Origin: Flavobacteriaceae bacterium
GTDB taxonomy: Bacteria > Bacteroidota > Bacteroidia > Flavobacteriales > Flavobacteriaceae
Length of the DNA stretch: 5,927 nucleotides
NCBI GenBank assembly: GCA_013003145.1
Contig: JABDLH010000189.1
Location: 1-5,927 of the forward strand
Direction of reading: 5' to 3'
A program made the position numbers and the translations under genes. Shown in pieces: positions 1-5,902 of the stretch (position 1 is the stretch's first letter; each line of letters begins with the position of its first letter). The notes beneath the pieces were generated by a model, which worked only from the letters and a program-made list of their open reading frames with translations, was not told where the DNA came from and made no database searches.

Positions 1-372
1 GTAGAGAAGACTGCTGACCGTGGTTTTACCATTGGTTCCCGTCACCCCAACTAATTTCAGATTGCGGGAAGGATTGCCATAATAATTTGCGGCCATGACT
101 GCCAGGGCAGATTGAGCATTATCTACCTGTATGTAAGTCACTTCATTGACAAGCTCCTCGGGAATTTCCTCGCAAACCACGGTATTTGCGCCCGACTTGA
201 CAGCCGAATCAATATACTGATGTCCGTCGGTCTGGGTACCACGGGTAGCCACGAACACATCATCCATACCTACGTCCCTACTGTCAAAACAAATGGTATT
301 CACCATTTTAGCCGTAGAACCGGTCACTGCCGCCAGGCGTACTCCATATAGTATGTCCTTTAATGACTTCAT
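1..372 (-). CDS. murE: MurE, UDP-MurNAc-dipeptide:meso-DAP (or Lys) ligase, N-terminal part
   Basis: Cytoplasmic Mur ligase that adds the third amino acid of the peptidoglycan stem peptide to UDP-MurNAc-L-Ala-D-Glu using ATP. Only the first 124 codons are present; the gene continues past the left edge, and the family is usually close to 490 residues. It begins MKSLKDILYG. The FDSR motif at residues 29-32 belongs to the UDP-substrate-binding N-terminal domain and is followed by DGHQY at 49-53. The ATP-binding P-loop TGTNGKTT is at 111-118, close to the cut end. The ATG overlaps the ftsI stop codon as ATGA, which implies translational coupling and membership of the dcw operon. The residues that choose diaminopimelate or lysine lie outside the window, so substrate cannot be read here; DAP is usual in Bacteroidetes (family knowledge). 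MurF is less likely because murE directly follows ftsI in the standard cluster order. Confidence 0.95.
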   Translation of the reverse strand, partial: MKSLKDILYGVRLAAVTGSTAKMVNTICFDSRDVGMDDVFVATRGTQTDGHQYIDSAVKSGANTVVCEEIPEELVNEVTYIQVDNAQSALAVMAANYYGNPSRNLKLVGVTGTNGKTTVSSLLY

Positions 373-2375
373 GAAAGTTCTAACACAATTTTTTTAACAT
401 GCTTCAGATCTGTCCCTTTATTGACTGATTGTCTTCTCACTTTTCCATTTCCCCTTACTTCTACTTCAAGTCCAAGGTTCTCCAGGATAGAAACAGCGTC
501 CATCCCACTCATCCCCTTTACATCGGGGACATGACTGTACTGCTTCTGTACCTGCGCGTAATATTGTTCGTATTCCTCCTCGAGCTCCTCACTATTGGGA
601 TGCAGGGATTCCACTTCATCCACCATAGGATTATTGGCATATATCTTCTGTGCAACGGATTTAAATACAGGCCCGGAAACATCGGCCCCGTAGTACCCTA
701 CACTTTTATCGGGTTCATGAATCACCACTATACAGGAGTATTTTGGATTTTCAACGGGGAAAAATCCGGCGAAGGTGGAAATGTATTTTAGCTTATCCGG
801 GTCCTTAGAAACATAATTCTTCTGAGCCGTCCCTGTTTTTCCCGCCATGGAGAACTGCGGGGAATACAAGCCATGACCCGTCCCGTGTTTTTCTGATACT
901 ACGTTACTCAGCAGTTGCTTAACCTTGGCAGCAGTTTCCGGGGAACAGATCGCTGGGTTCAGCACCTCTTTTTCAAACACCTCTATAGGTTGGTCCCACT
1001 CCCGTACTTCCTTGATCAATCTTGGCCTAAGCAGCTCACCGCCATTGGCAATAGCATTGTAGAAGGCCAGGGTCTGCAAGGGCGTAAGGGATACCTCGTA
1101 ACCATGAGACATCCAGGCCAGGGAGATCCCGGACCATCCTTTATCGCCAGGCATACGAATCACCGGTTCCCCCTCTCCCTTAATGGGGAGTCCCAGCTTC
1201 TCATGCAAACCCATACTGCGCAAGCGCTTAACATAGGCTTCAGGATTATCTTTGTAACCGTAATGCACCATTTTAGCAAATGCCGTATTGGAAGACACCT
1301 CAAATGCCTTCCCCATACTGATCTTGCCGTAGCCTCCATGCTTGGAATCTCTTACTGTACGATCAAAGATCCTCCACCGACCCTTCTCGGTATCTATCAC
1401 GGTGCTCGTATCAACCACCCCATCTTCCAGGGCCGCTACAAGCGACATTAATTTAAAAGTAGATCCGGGTTCGTGAGATTCGCCTATAGCGTAATTCAAT
1501 CGCTCGTAATAGTTACCGTCCGTGGTTCGCCCAAGATTGGAGATCGCTTTGATCTCACCTGTTTCGGTCTCCATTACAATGACAGAACCGTGTTCTGCCT
1601 TATATTTTTCTAATTGAAACAGCAGGGCATGATGTGCGATATCCTGTATGTTGATATCAATGGTAGACACCACATCATAACCGTCTTTTGGCTCCACCAG
1701 GTTATCAAATCCGATGGGCTTCCACTGTCCTTTGGCGATCTTCTGCTTCATTCTCTTCCCCTCAACTCCCCTGAGGTATTGGCCAAAAGCGCCTTCAAGT
1801 CCCACCCGGGTTGCATAACCGTTCTCATCAAACCTTTCATATCCCACGCTCCGCTCGGCGATCTTCCCTAATGGATGCTCGCGAACCGTCTTCTGCTCTA
1901 CGATCACCCCACCTTTATAAGGTCCCATGTTAAATAGCGGGAATTCCCGAAGCTCCATATACTCTGAATAATCCAGGTTCCGGGCAATGAGCGCATAACG
2001 GTTCTTGTTGATCTTGGCCTTTCTGAGCTGCTGCTCGTAATGCGCAGAAGGCTTTCCCAGGAGACCGGATAATGCTTTTGAAAGGGGCTTTACCTGTTGC
2101 TCAAAATCAGTATCCTTTACAGTGACCGCATCAAAACGAATGGTGTATCGGGATACAGAGGTAGCCAGTAAACTACCGTCATCAGAATAGAGATTACCAC
2201 GGTTAGGCGCAATAGTGAACATCTTCTCCGTCCTCTGCATGGCAAGGTCGCGGTATTTATCACCGTCTACCATCTGAATGGTGACTAGCTTAAATACCAC
2301 GGCGAAGGCAAACAGGAAAAGACTTCCCGCCACCAGGTATAAACGATTTAATATGTTCTTCTCCGTAACAGCCAT
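369..2375 (-). CDS. ftsI: FtsI / PBP3-type septal peptidoglycan transpeptidase with PASTA domain
   Basis: Class B penicillin-binding protein that cross-links septal peptidoglycan as a partner of FtsW and the FtsQLB-type complex. It has 668 residues, a normal length for the Bacteroidetes form. A short cytoplasmic tail is followed by one membrane helix at about 11-34 and a PBP dimerisation domain starting near RGNLY (59-63). The transpeptidase domain has the full catalytic set: STFK at 305-308 (nucleophile S305), SSN at 361-363 and KTG at 513-515. A Glu-rich linker (about 585-612) leads to one C-terminal PASTA domain (about 614-668, beginning VPDVKGM), a feature absent from the E. coli protein. 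The ATG directly follows the ftsL stop codon with no spacer, and the stop overlaps the murE start. No catalytic residue is missing and I see no frameshift. Identification as the division enzyme rather than an elongation PBP2 rests on its position between ftsL and murE and on the PASTA tail. Confidence 0.96.
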   Translation of the reverse strand: MAVTEKNILNRLYLVAGSLFLFAFAVVFKLVTIQMVDGDKYRDLAMQRTEKMFTIAPNRGNLYSDDGSLLATSVSRYTIRFDAVTVKDTDFEQQVKPLSKALSGLLGKPSAHYEQQLRKAKINKNRYALIARNLDYSEYMELREFPLFNMGPYKGGVIVEQKTVREHPLGKIAERSVGYERFDENGYATRVGLEGAFGQYLRGVEGKRMKQKIAKGQWKPIGFDNLVEPKDGYDVVSTIDINIQDIAHHALLFQLEKYKAEHGSVIVMETETGEIKAISNLGRTTDGNYYERLNYAIGESHEPGSTFKLMSLVAALEDGVVDTSTVIDTEKGRWRIFDRTVRDSKHGGYGKISMGKAFEVSSNTAFAKMVHYGYKDNPEAYVKRLRSMGLHEKLGLPIKGEGEPVIRMPGDKGWSGISLAWMSHGYEVSLTPLQTLAFYNAIANGGELLRPRLIKEVREWDQPIEVFEKEVLNPAICSPETAAKVKQLLSNVVSEKHGTGHGLYSPQFSMAGKTGTAQKNYVSKDPDKLKYISTFAGFFPVENPKYSCIVVIHEPDKSVGYYGADVSGPVFKSVAQKIYANNPMVDEVESLHPNSEELEEEYEQYYAQVQKQYSHVPDVKGMSGMDAVSILENLGLEVEVRGNGKVRRQSVNKGTDLKHVKKIVLELS

Positions 2376-2696
2376 CTAGCTTTTTTTAGCTTTTACCTTG
2401 ATCTTTTTAGGCGGATTCTCCGAAGGCAGTAATCCATCATCTTTCACGGTTTCGCGAATTGTCGATTCCAATTTTAGTTTCTGTACATCAGAGCGCATGT
2501 CTACAAATTGGCTCCTCAACTCTTTAACCTCCTCGTTCAGGGCGGCTACTTTATGCACCTTACGGTCCGCACTGTGAGCACTGGCGATCATCACCGTGGC
2601 CAGGAAAGAAGTGAAAATGATAAAGGTCCAGTTCTTGGGCGCGTCACTACTGATCAGGAATTTTCCTCTTAGAATGTCTACGATCCCCTTCTTCAT
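2376..2696 (-). CDS. ftsL: FtsL-like divisome membrane protein
   Basis: Small bitopic protein of 106 residues. A 22-residue N-terminal region is followed by one hydrophobic helix at about 23-41. A predicted periplasmic coiled coil runs over about 48-82 (rich in Glu, Lys, Leu and Val, e.g. LNEEVKELRSQ), and the tail is very basic, ending KKIKVKAKKS. FtsL family members join FtsB and FtsQ homologues to recruit and activate FtsW-FtsI. Sequence similarity to proteobacterial FtsL is weak, so the call rests on topology, size and its place between rsmH and ftsI. The ATG at 2694-2696 is the only reasonable start, because an in-frame TAA lies three codons upstream. The gap to rsmH is 73 bases, the only sizeable one in the cluster here, and I see no TAnnTTTG promoter element in it. 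The TAG stop touches the ftsI ATG and is in the same frame. Confidence 0.88.
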   Translation of the reverse strand: MKKGIVDILRGKFLISSDAPKNWTFIIFTSFLATVMIASAHSADRKVHKVAALNEEVKELRSQFVDMRSDVQKLKLESTIRETVKDDGLLPSENPPKKIKVKAKKS

Positions 2697-2769
2697 GCTT
2701 GGTTATTCTTTACTGTTATAAGCTATGCTGCAGCCTTCCATATATTAAGGTATACCCGCTGCTAGCTGA

Positions 2770-3672
2770 CTATATTTTTTCCGCGATACGGAGTTTAGCA
2801 CTCCTTGCGCGACTATTCTTCTTAATCTCTTCTGCGGTGGGAACAATTAATCCCCCCACCTTTTTCATGGGAACACTGATGTTCCCGTAAAAATCCTTTT
2901 CTGCCTCTCCTTCAAATTTCCCGGTTCTGATAAATCGCTTTACCAACCTGTCTTCCAGGGAATGATAACTGATTACCGATAACCGCCCACGATCTATCAG
3001 TAGCTCCGGGCATTGAAGCAAAAACTCCCGGATCACTGCAATTTCCTGGTTCACCTCTATCCGGATGGCCTGGTACACCTGTGCCAGTATTTTGTGTTCC
3101 TTATGCGCCGGCAGGAATCGCTTTAAAACTTCCTTCAAAGCTGCAGTGGTCTTAATCGGTTCATTTTCCCTGGCCGCAACAATCGCCTTGGCCATCGCCC
3201 CGGCATTACGCAATTCCCCGTATTGGAAAAGCACATCCCTGAGATCATTTTCATCGTATTCATTGATCACTTCGTAAGCAGACAAAGAGCTACGCTTACT
3301 CATTCGCATGTCCAGGTCTGCATCAAAACGGGTTGAAAACCCACGTTCCGGGATATCGAACTGGTGAGACGAGACGCCAAAATCTGCCAGGATCCCATTC
3401 ACCTGCCTCACTCCGTAAAATTTCAGCAACTGCCTGATGTACCTGAAATTCTCATTGATCAGGGTAAAACGCTCATCATCTATCTTATTCTGAAGTGCAT
3501 CCTCATCCTGGTCAAAAGCAAAAAGCCGTCCCCCAGGCCCCAACCTTTTTAATATCTCACGGGAATGCCCACCGCCTCCAAAGGTGACATCCACATAGAC
3601 GCCACCAGGAACGATATCGAGGCCGTCTACAGACGCCTCTAACAAAACCGGATTATGATATTTCATCTCCAT
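2770..3672 (-). CDS. rsmH: RsmH (MraW), 16S rRNA C1402 N4-methyltransferase
   Basis: Cytoplasmic SAM-dependent enzyme that methylates N4 of 16S rRNA cytosine 1402 in the small-subunit P site. From the chosen ATG it is 300 residues, typical for the family. Numbered from that ATG, the SAM-binding glycine motif VDVTFGGGGHS is at 27-37, the acidic loop FAFDQDED at 51-58, and LADFGVSSHQFD at 95-106. The conserved IEVNQE is at 205-210, SYHSLEDR at 235-242 and the C-terminal NSRARSAKLR at 286-295. All expected motifs are present. The start is uncertain: three in-frame candidates lie close together, GTG at 3678, ATG at 3672 and ATG at 3666, all inside the 3' end of mraZ. I chose 3672 because it is an ATG with A at -3; 3666 gives the MKYHNPVLLEA start seen in many relatives. 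The overlap with mraZ indicates coupled translation in the dcw operon. Confidence 0.96.
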   Translation of the reverse strand: MEMKYHNPVLLEASVDGLDIVPGGVYVDVTFGGGGHSREILKRLGPGGRLFAFDQDEDALQNKIDDERFTLINENFRYIRQLLKFYGVRQVNGILADFGVSSHQFDIPERGFSTRFDADLDMRMSKRSSLSAYEVINEYDENDLRDVLFQYGELRNAGAMAKAIVAARENEPIKTTAALKEVLKRFLPAHKEHKILAQVYQAIRIEVNQEIAVIREFLLQCPELLIDRGRLSVISYHSLEDRLVKRFIRTGKFEGEAEKDFYGNISVPMKKVGGLIVPTAEEIKKNSRARSAKLRIAEKI

Positions 3673-4117
3673 CGTCACCCATTACTTCTTCGGCCAGGTC
3701 TGCAAAATCCTCTGCAGTCTCCTCAATGACCTTTTCATAACTATCTTTGTCCCAAATTTCGATGATGTTGATCGCCGAACTCAGAACAACCTCTTTTTCT
3801 ATTCCCGCAATAGACACCAGGTTCTTCGGGATCAATAATCTCCCGGTGGCATCAATTTCTACCGGTTTAACCCCGGCAGAAAACCTGCGAATGAAATCAT
3901 TGTTCTTTTTCTTGAACCTGTTCTTCTTGTTCATTTTCTGCATGAGCTTCTGCCACTCTTCCATCGGGTAGAGCTCCAGGCATGGATGAAAAACGGATCT
4001 TTTGATGACGAACCCCTGGTTGATCAGTGGGGCCAATTGATTTTTAAGGGTGACAGGAATCATGACACGCCCCTTAGCATCGGCCTTACACTCATATGTC
4101 CCTATGAATCCTATCAC
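3653..4117 (-). CDS. mraZ: MraZ, dcw-operon transcriptional regulator
   Basis: DNA-binding regulator of the SpoVT/AbrB fold and normally the first gene of the dcw cluster. In E. coli it represses the operon by binding short direct repeats upstream of its own gene. The protein has 154 residues and the two expected tandem half-domains. The first carries DAKGR at 13-17 with VMIP following; the second carries DATGR at 89-93 with LLIP. A Lys/Asn-rich linker lies at about 60-73. The last 25 residues are strongly acidic, ending MGDDGDEIS. The start is GTG at 4115-4117. No in-frame ATG lies between it and an upstream TAA, and the first internal ATG (codon 19) would remove the first DNA-binding motif. 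The gene overlaps rsmH at its 3' end. The repeats and promoter element just upstream support autoregulation. Confidence 0.96.
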   Translation of the reverse strand: MIGFIGTYECKADAKGRVMIPVTLKNQLAPLINQGFVIKRSVFHPCLELYPMEEWQKLMQKMNKKNRFKKKNNDFIRRFSAGVKPVEIDATGRLLIPKNLVSIAGIEKEVVLSSAINIIEIWDKDSYEKVIEETAEDFADLAEEVMGDDGDEIS

Positions 4118-4147
4118 TGAATTGGTTGGTTTACTCTTTAATTAACT

Positions 4148-4155
4148 CAAAAATA
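4148..4155 (-). promoter_or_regulatory. Putative mraZ / dcw promoter, Bacteroidetes -7 element
   Basis: Read on the minus strand this is TATTTTTG, a perfect match to the Bacteroidetes -7 consensus TAnnTTTG. Transcription would begin near 4141-4143, giving a leader of about 25 bases before the mraZ GTG. The -33 element is poor: the nearest TTG (minus strand, 4173 to 4171) is only 15 bases away, where 17-23 is usual, and it lies within the operator repeats. A weak -33 would fit a promoter whose upstream half is shared with a regulator. The motif match is observed; promoter activity is inferred. Confidence 0.6.
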
Positions 4156-4164
4156 TAAAAATTA

Positions 4165-4191
4165 TTACCACAATTTACCACTTATTACCAC
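4165..4191 (-). promoter_or_regulatory. Putative MraZ operator: three GTGGTAA direct repeats, 10-base period
   Basis: On the minus strand GTGGTAA occurs three times without mismatch (plus-strand 4185-4191, 4175-4181 and 4165-4171), separated by TAA and ATT. The spacing is exactly one turn of B-DNA. The array ends nine bases upstream of the -7 element and covers the region where the -33 contacts would be. The known E. coli MraZ boxes are TGGGN-type repeats also spaced by five bases (10-base period), so the layout matches while the core differs (TGGTA here). No fourth copy occurs at the next position on either side. Binding by MraZ is inferred from position and architecture. Confidence 0.7.
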
Positions 4192-4197
4192 TTTGTT

Positions 4198-4209
4198 GAT
4201 AAATTTATC
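4198..4209. repeat. 12-base perfect palindrome beside the MraZ repeats
   Basis: GATAAATTTATC reads identically on both strands and lies six bases beyond the distal MraZ repeat, upstream of the mraZ promoter. A second, 8-base palindrome (TCGCGCGA, 4212-4219) follows after two bases. Either could be a binding site for a dimeric regulator. Chance is a real alternative, as the segment is AT-rich. Confidence 0.3.
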
Positions 4210-4232
4210 CCTCGCGCGAAGCTCCCTTAGCG

Positions 4233-4258
4233 AAAATCCACCTGAGAAAGTAGGTGGA
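4233..4258 (-). terminator. Stem-loop with T tail on minus strand, possible terminator
   Basis: TCCACCT at 4237-4243 pairs perfectly with AGGTGGA at 4252-4258, giving a 7-base stem and an 8-base loop. On the minus strand the stem is followed at once by TTTT (4236 to 4233), the form of a short intrinsic terminator. It could shield the mraZ promoter from antisense transcription coming out of the hydrolase region. The T tract is short, and no minus-strand gene lies upstream within the window, so a structured RNA or a protein-binding site remains possible. Confidence 0.3.
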
Positions 4259-4292
4259 GAACTCTGAAAATTTTTGTTATTTTAAGGCGAGC

Positions 4293-4309
4293 GCAATCCA
4301 AAAGATTGC
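4293..4309. repeat. Perfect inverted repeat in the divergent intergenic region
   Basis: GCAATC at 4293-4298 and GATTGC at 4304-4309 form a 6-base stem around the loop CAAAA. It lacks a T tail on either strand, so it does not look like a terminator. It lies 44 bases upstream of the hydrolase -7 element and could be a regulator site for that promoter. Function unknown. Confidence 0.25.
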
Positions 4310-4352
4310 TGACTAGAATAATCCGTGGGAATTCGCATTACGTGGAATTACC

Positions 4353-4360
4353 TATATTTG
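4353..4360 (+). promoter_or_regulatory. Putative hydrolase-engB promoter, Bacteroidetes -7 element
   Basis: TATATTTG matches TAnnTTTG perfectly. Transcription would begin near 4366-4368, leaving a leader of about 18 bases before the ATG at 4385. The -33 region is weak; TTCG at 4332-4335 sits 17 bases upstream and only resembles the TTTG consensus. The element lies downstream of the longer-frame GTG at 4325, so it argues directly against that start. Confidence 0.55.
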
Positions 4361-4384
4361 CCAACTGACGCCAAGCTGACCTGC

Positions 4385-5149
4385 ATGAAAGACAATTTTA
4401 TTACCGATGGAAAATACAGGTATATAGAAGTAGGGGAAGGTACCCCTATAATTATATTACACGGGCTCATGGGAGGATTGAGCAATTTTCACGGCGTCAC
4501 AGACTTCTTTCCCGATAAAGGCTATAAGATCCTGATTCCCGAACTCCCCATTTATGAAATGCCGGTGTTGAAGACAAACGTTAAGAACTTCGCCAAATTC
4601 CTTGAAGGATTCCTGGAGTATAAGAAGTTGAAGGATGTCATCCTACTAGGTAATTCCCTGGGCGGTCACATAGGTTTACTGCATACCAAGCTATACCCCG
4701 AGATGGTCCGCGCATTGGTCATTACCGGTAGTTCCGGCCTATATGAAAGTGCTATGGGAGACGGTTACCCAAGGCGGGGTGATTACGAGTTTATCAAGAA
4801 GAAGGCAGAGATGGTCTTCTACGATCCGGAAGTAGCCACCAAAGAGATCGTAGACGAGGTTTTTGCGACAGTGAACGACCGGAATAAGATCATCAGGACC
4901 CTGGCTATTGCCAAAAGCGCCATTCGTCACAACATGGCGAAGGACCTGCCCAAAATGAAAACCCCTACCTGTATTATCTGGGGAGAGAACGACTCTGTAA
5001 CACCTCCCAATGTCGCGACAGAATTTCACGAACTATTACCCGATTCGGACCTGTTCTGGATAGAAAAATGCGGGCATGCCCCCATGATGGAGCACCCTGA
5101 AAAATTCAACGAGCTGCTATACAGCTGGTTGAAGAAACGGAATATCTAA
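4385..5149 (+). CDS. Alpha/beta-fold hydrolase, substrate unknown
   Basis: Serine hydrolase of the alpha/beta fold, 254 residues, with no signal peptide visible, so probably cytoplasmic. Visible features are the oxyanion-hole HG at 26-27 (LHGLMGG), the nucleophile elbow GNSLGGH with S91, the likely acid D203 in WGENDSVTPP, and the catalytic H231 in CGHAPMMEHP. A helical cap probably lies over about 125-180. The triad looks complete, so activity is expected, but nothing here reveals the substrate. I chose ATG 4385 because the reading frame extends back only to a GTG at 4325, across a perfect promoter element, and the protein from 4385 begins with a normal leading strand (FITDGKYRYIEVGEG). The gene diverges from mraZ and precedes engB by 17 bases, suggesting a two-gene operon. 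My recollection is that flavobacterial genomes often keep this gene next to engB; that was not checked. Confidence 0.9.
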   Translation: MKDNFITDGKYRYIEVGEGTPIIILHGLMGGLSNFHGVTDFFPDKGYKILIPELPIYEMPVLKTNVKNFAKFLEGFLEYKKLKDVILLGNSLGGHIGLLHTKLYPEMVRALVITGSSGLYESAMGDGYPRRGDYEFIKKKAEMVFYDPEVATKEIVDEVFATVNDRNKIIRTLAIAKSAIRHNMAKDLPKMKTPTCIIWGENDSVTPPNVATEFHELLPDSDLFWIEKCGHAPMMEHPEKFNELLYSWLKKRNI

Positions 5150-5166
5150 ACTCCTTAAAACAACAT

Positions 5167-5784
5167 ATGAAGATTAAGTCGGCCGACTTTGTAATGAGCA
5201 ATTCCAACGTGCTCAAATGTCCTAATGAACCCCTGCCGGAATACGCCTTTATCGGGCGTTCTAACGTAGGGAAGTCGTCCCTGATCAATATGCTTACCGA
5301 GCGAAAATCACTGGCAAAAACTTCAGGGAGACCCGGGAAAACACAATTGATCAATCACTTTAAGATCAATAACAATTGGTTCCTTGTCGATCTACCCGGC
5401 TATGGTTACGCACGGGTTTCCAAGAAATCCAAAAGCACCTTTCAGAAATATATCACCGATTATTTCAGGAAACGAAAACAACTCGTTAATGCCTTTGTCC
5501 TGGTCGATATCCGCCACGAACCGCAGCCGATAGACACAGAATTCATGACATGGCTTGGCCTGGAAGGCATTCCTTTCTCCATCGTTTTTACCAAGGCCGA
5601 TAAGCTGAAGCCCAATGAAAAGGAAACTAAAGTAGCTGCCTACCTCGATCACATGCTGAAGGAGGACTGGGCAGAAGCCCCCGTCTATTTCATCACCTCC
5701 TCCTCCAGTTACGAGGGCCGTGAAGAACTTCTGCAATACATAGACGACATTAATAAAGCGTTTTACGAGCAGACTTCTAAATGA
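5167..5784 (+). CDS. engB: EngB (YihA/YsxC), ribosome-assembly GTPase
   Basis: Small TRAFAC-class GTPase needed for late assembly of the 50S ribosomal subunit, and essential in several bacteria studied. It has 205 residues, the usual size. The P-loop G1 is GRSNVGKS at 30-37. The switch I/G2 region GRPGKTQ is at 54-60 with the conserved T59. G3 is DLPGYG at 75-80, G4 is TKAD at 142-145 and the G5-like TSSSS is at 177-181. All are intact and there is no added domain. The ATG follows the hydrolase stop after 17 bases with no Shine-Dalgarno sequence, only an A-rich lead, as is usual in Bacteroidetes. No separate promoter is apparent, so it is probably co-transcribed with the hydrolase. The stop is TGA at 5782-5784. 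Confidence 0.96.
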   Translation: MKIKSADFVMSNSNVLKCPNEPLPEYAFIGRSNVGKSSLINMLTERKSLAKTSGRPGKTQLINHFKINNNWFLVDLPGYGYARVSKKSKSTFQKYITDYFRKRKQLVNAFVLVDIRHEPQPIDTEFMTWLGLEGIPFSIVFTKADKLKPNEKETKVAAYLDHMLKEDWAEAPVYFITSSSSYEGREELLQYIDDINKAFYEQTSK

Positions 5785-5798
5785 TACCGGTTTTTCTT

Positions 5799-5816
5799 AT
5801 CTGCCGATAAGCAGAT
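5799..5816 (+). terminator. Weak stem-loop after engB
   Basis: ATCTGC (5799-5804) and GCAGAT (5811-5816) form a perfect 6-base stem around CGATAA, starting 14 bases after the engB stop. The following bases (TTGATTATT) are T-rich but not a clean U tract, so any termination would be weak. It could instead protect the mRNA end. Confidence 0.35.
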
Positions 5817-5883
5817 TTGATTATTCGCCATTTCAAACCACTCCCGTTTTGCGTAATTTTAGAGTACTGAACAGGTACCCTAT

Positions 5884-5902
5884 TAGCCCCAGGGCTATTT
5901 TT
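5884..5902 (+). terminator. Candidate intrinsic terminator downstream of engB
   Basis: TAGCC (5884-5888) pairs with GGCTA (5893-5897) around a 4-base loop and is followed at once by five T residues (5898-5902). This is the better terminator candidate for the hydrolase-engB unit, although it lies about 100 bases after the stop. Flanking GGTACC (5874-5879) and GGTAACC (5904-5910) could pair with one bulge and lengthen the stem if the loop region rearranges. No gene is supported between the engB stop and the right edge. Confidence 0.4.

Noticed and set aside
112..351. Plus-strand open frame of 79 codons at the left edge
   Set aside because: It is antisense to murE, whose FDSR and TGTNGKTT motifs read cleanly on the minus strand.
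429..1871. Plus-strand open frames of 85 to 178 codons opposite ftsI
   Set aside because: They lie antisense to a fully intact FtsI with all catalytic motifs, have no recognisable domains, and look like shadows of the codon usage of the real gene.
2721..2767. Imperfect stem (AGCTA-T-GC against GCTAGCT) in the rsmH-ftsL gap, with GGTATACC in the loop
   Set aside because: The stem is bulged and the loop is about 24-32 bases, so it is weak. No T tail or promoter element goes with it, and it is better explained as chance until conservation is shown.
4269..4276. AATTTTTG as an additional plus-strand -7 element
   Set aside because: The first base of TAnnTTTG is wrong, there is no -33 partner at a suitable distance, and a perfect element exists nearer the hydrolase start.
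4739..5736. Minus-strand frames opposite the hydrolase and engB
   Set aside because: The plus-strand proteins are intact with complete motifs; the antisense frames show no domain and no supporting context.
5854..5861. TAATTTTA as a plus-strand promoter for a gene beyond the right edge
   Set aside because: The last base of the consensus is missing, no well-spaced -33 element is visible, and no start codon follows in the window.
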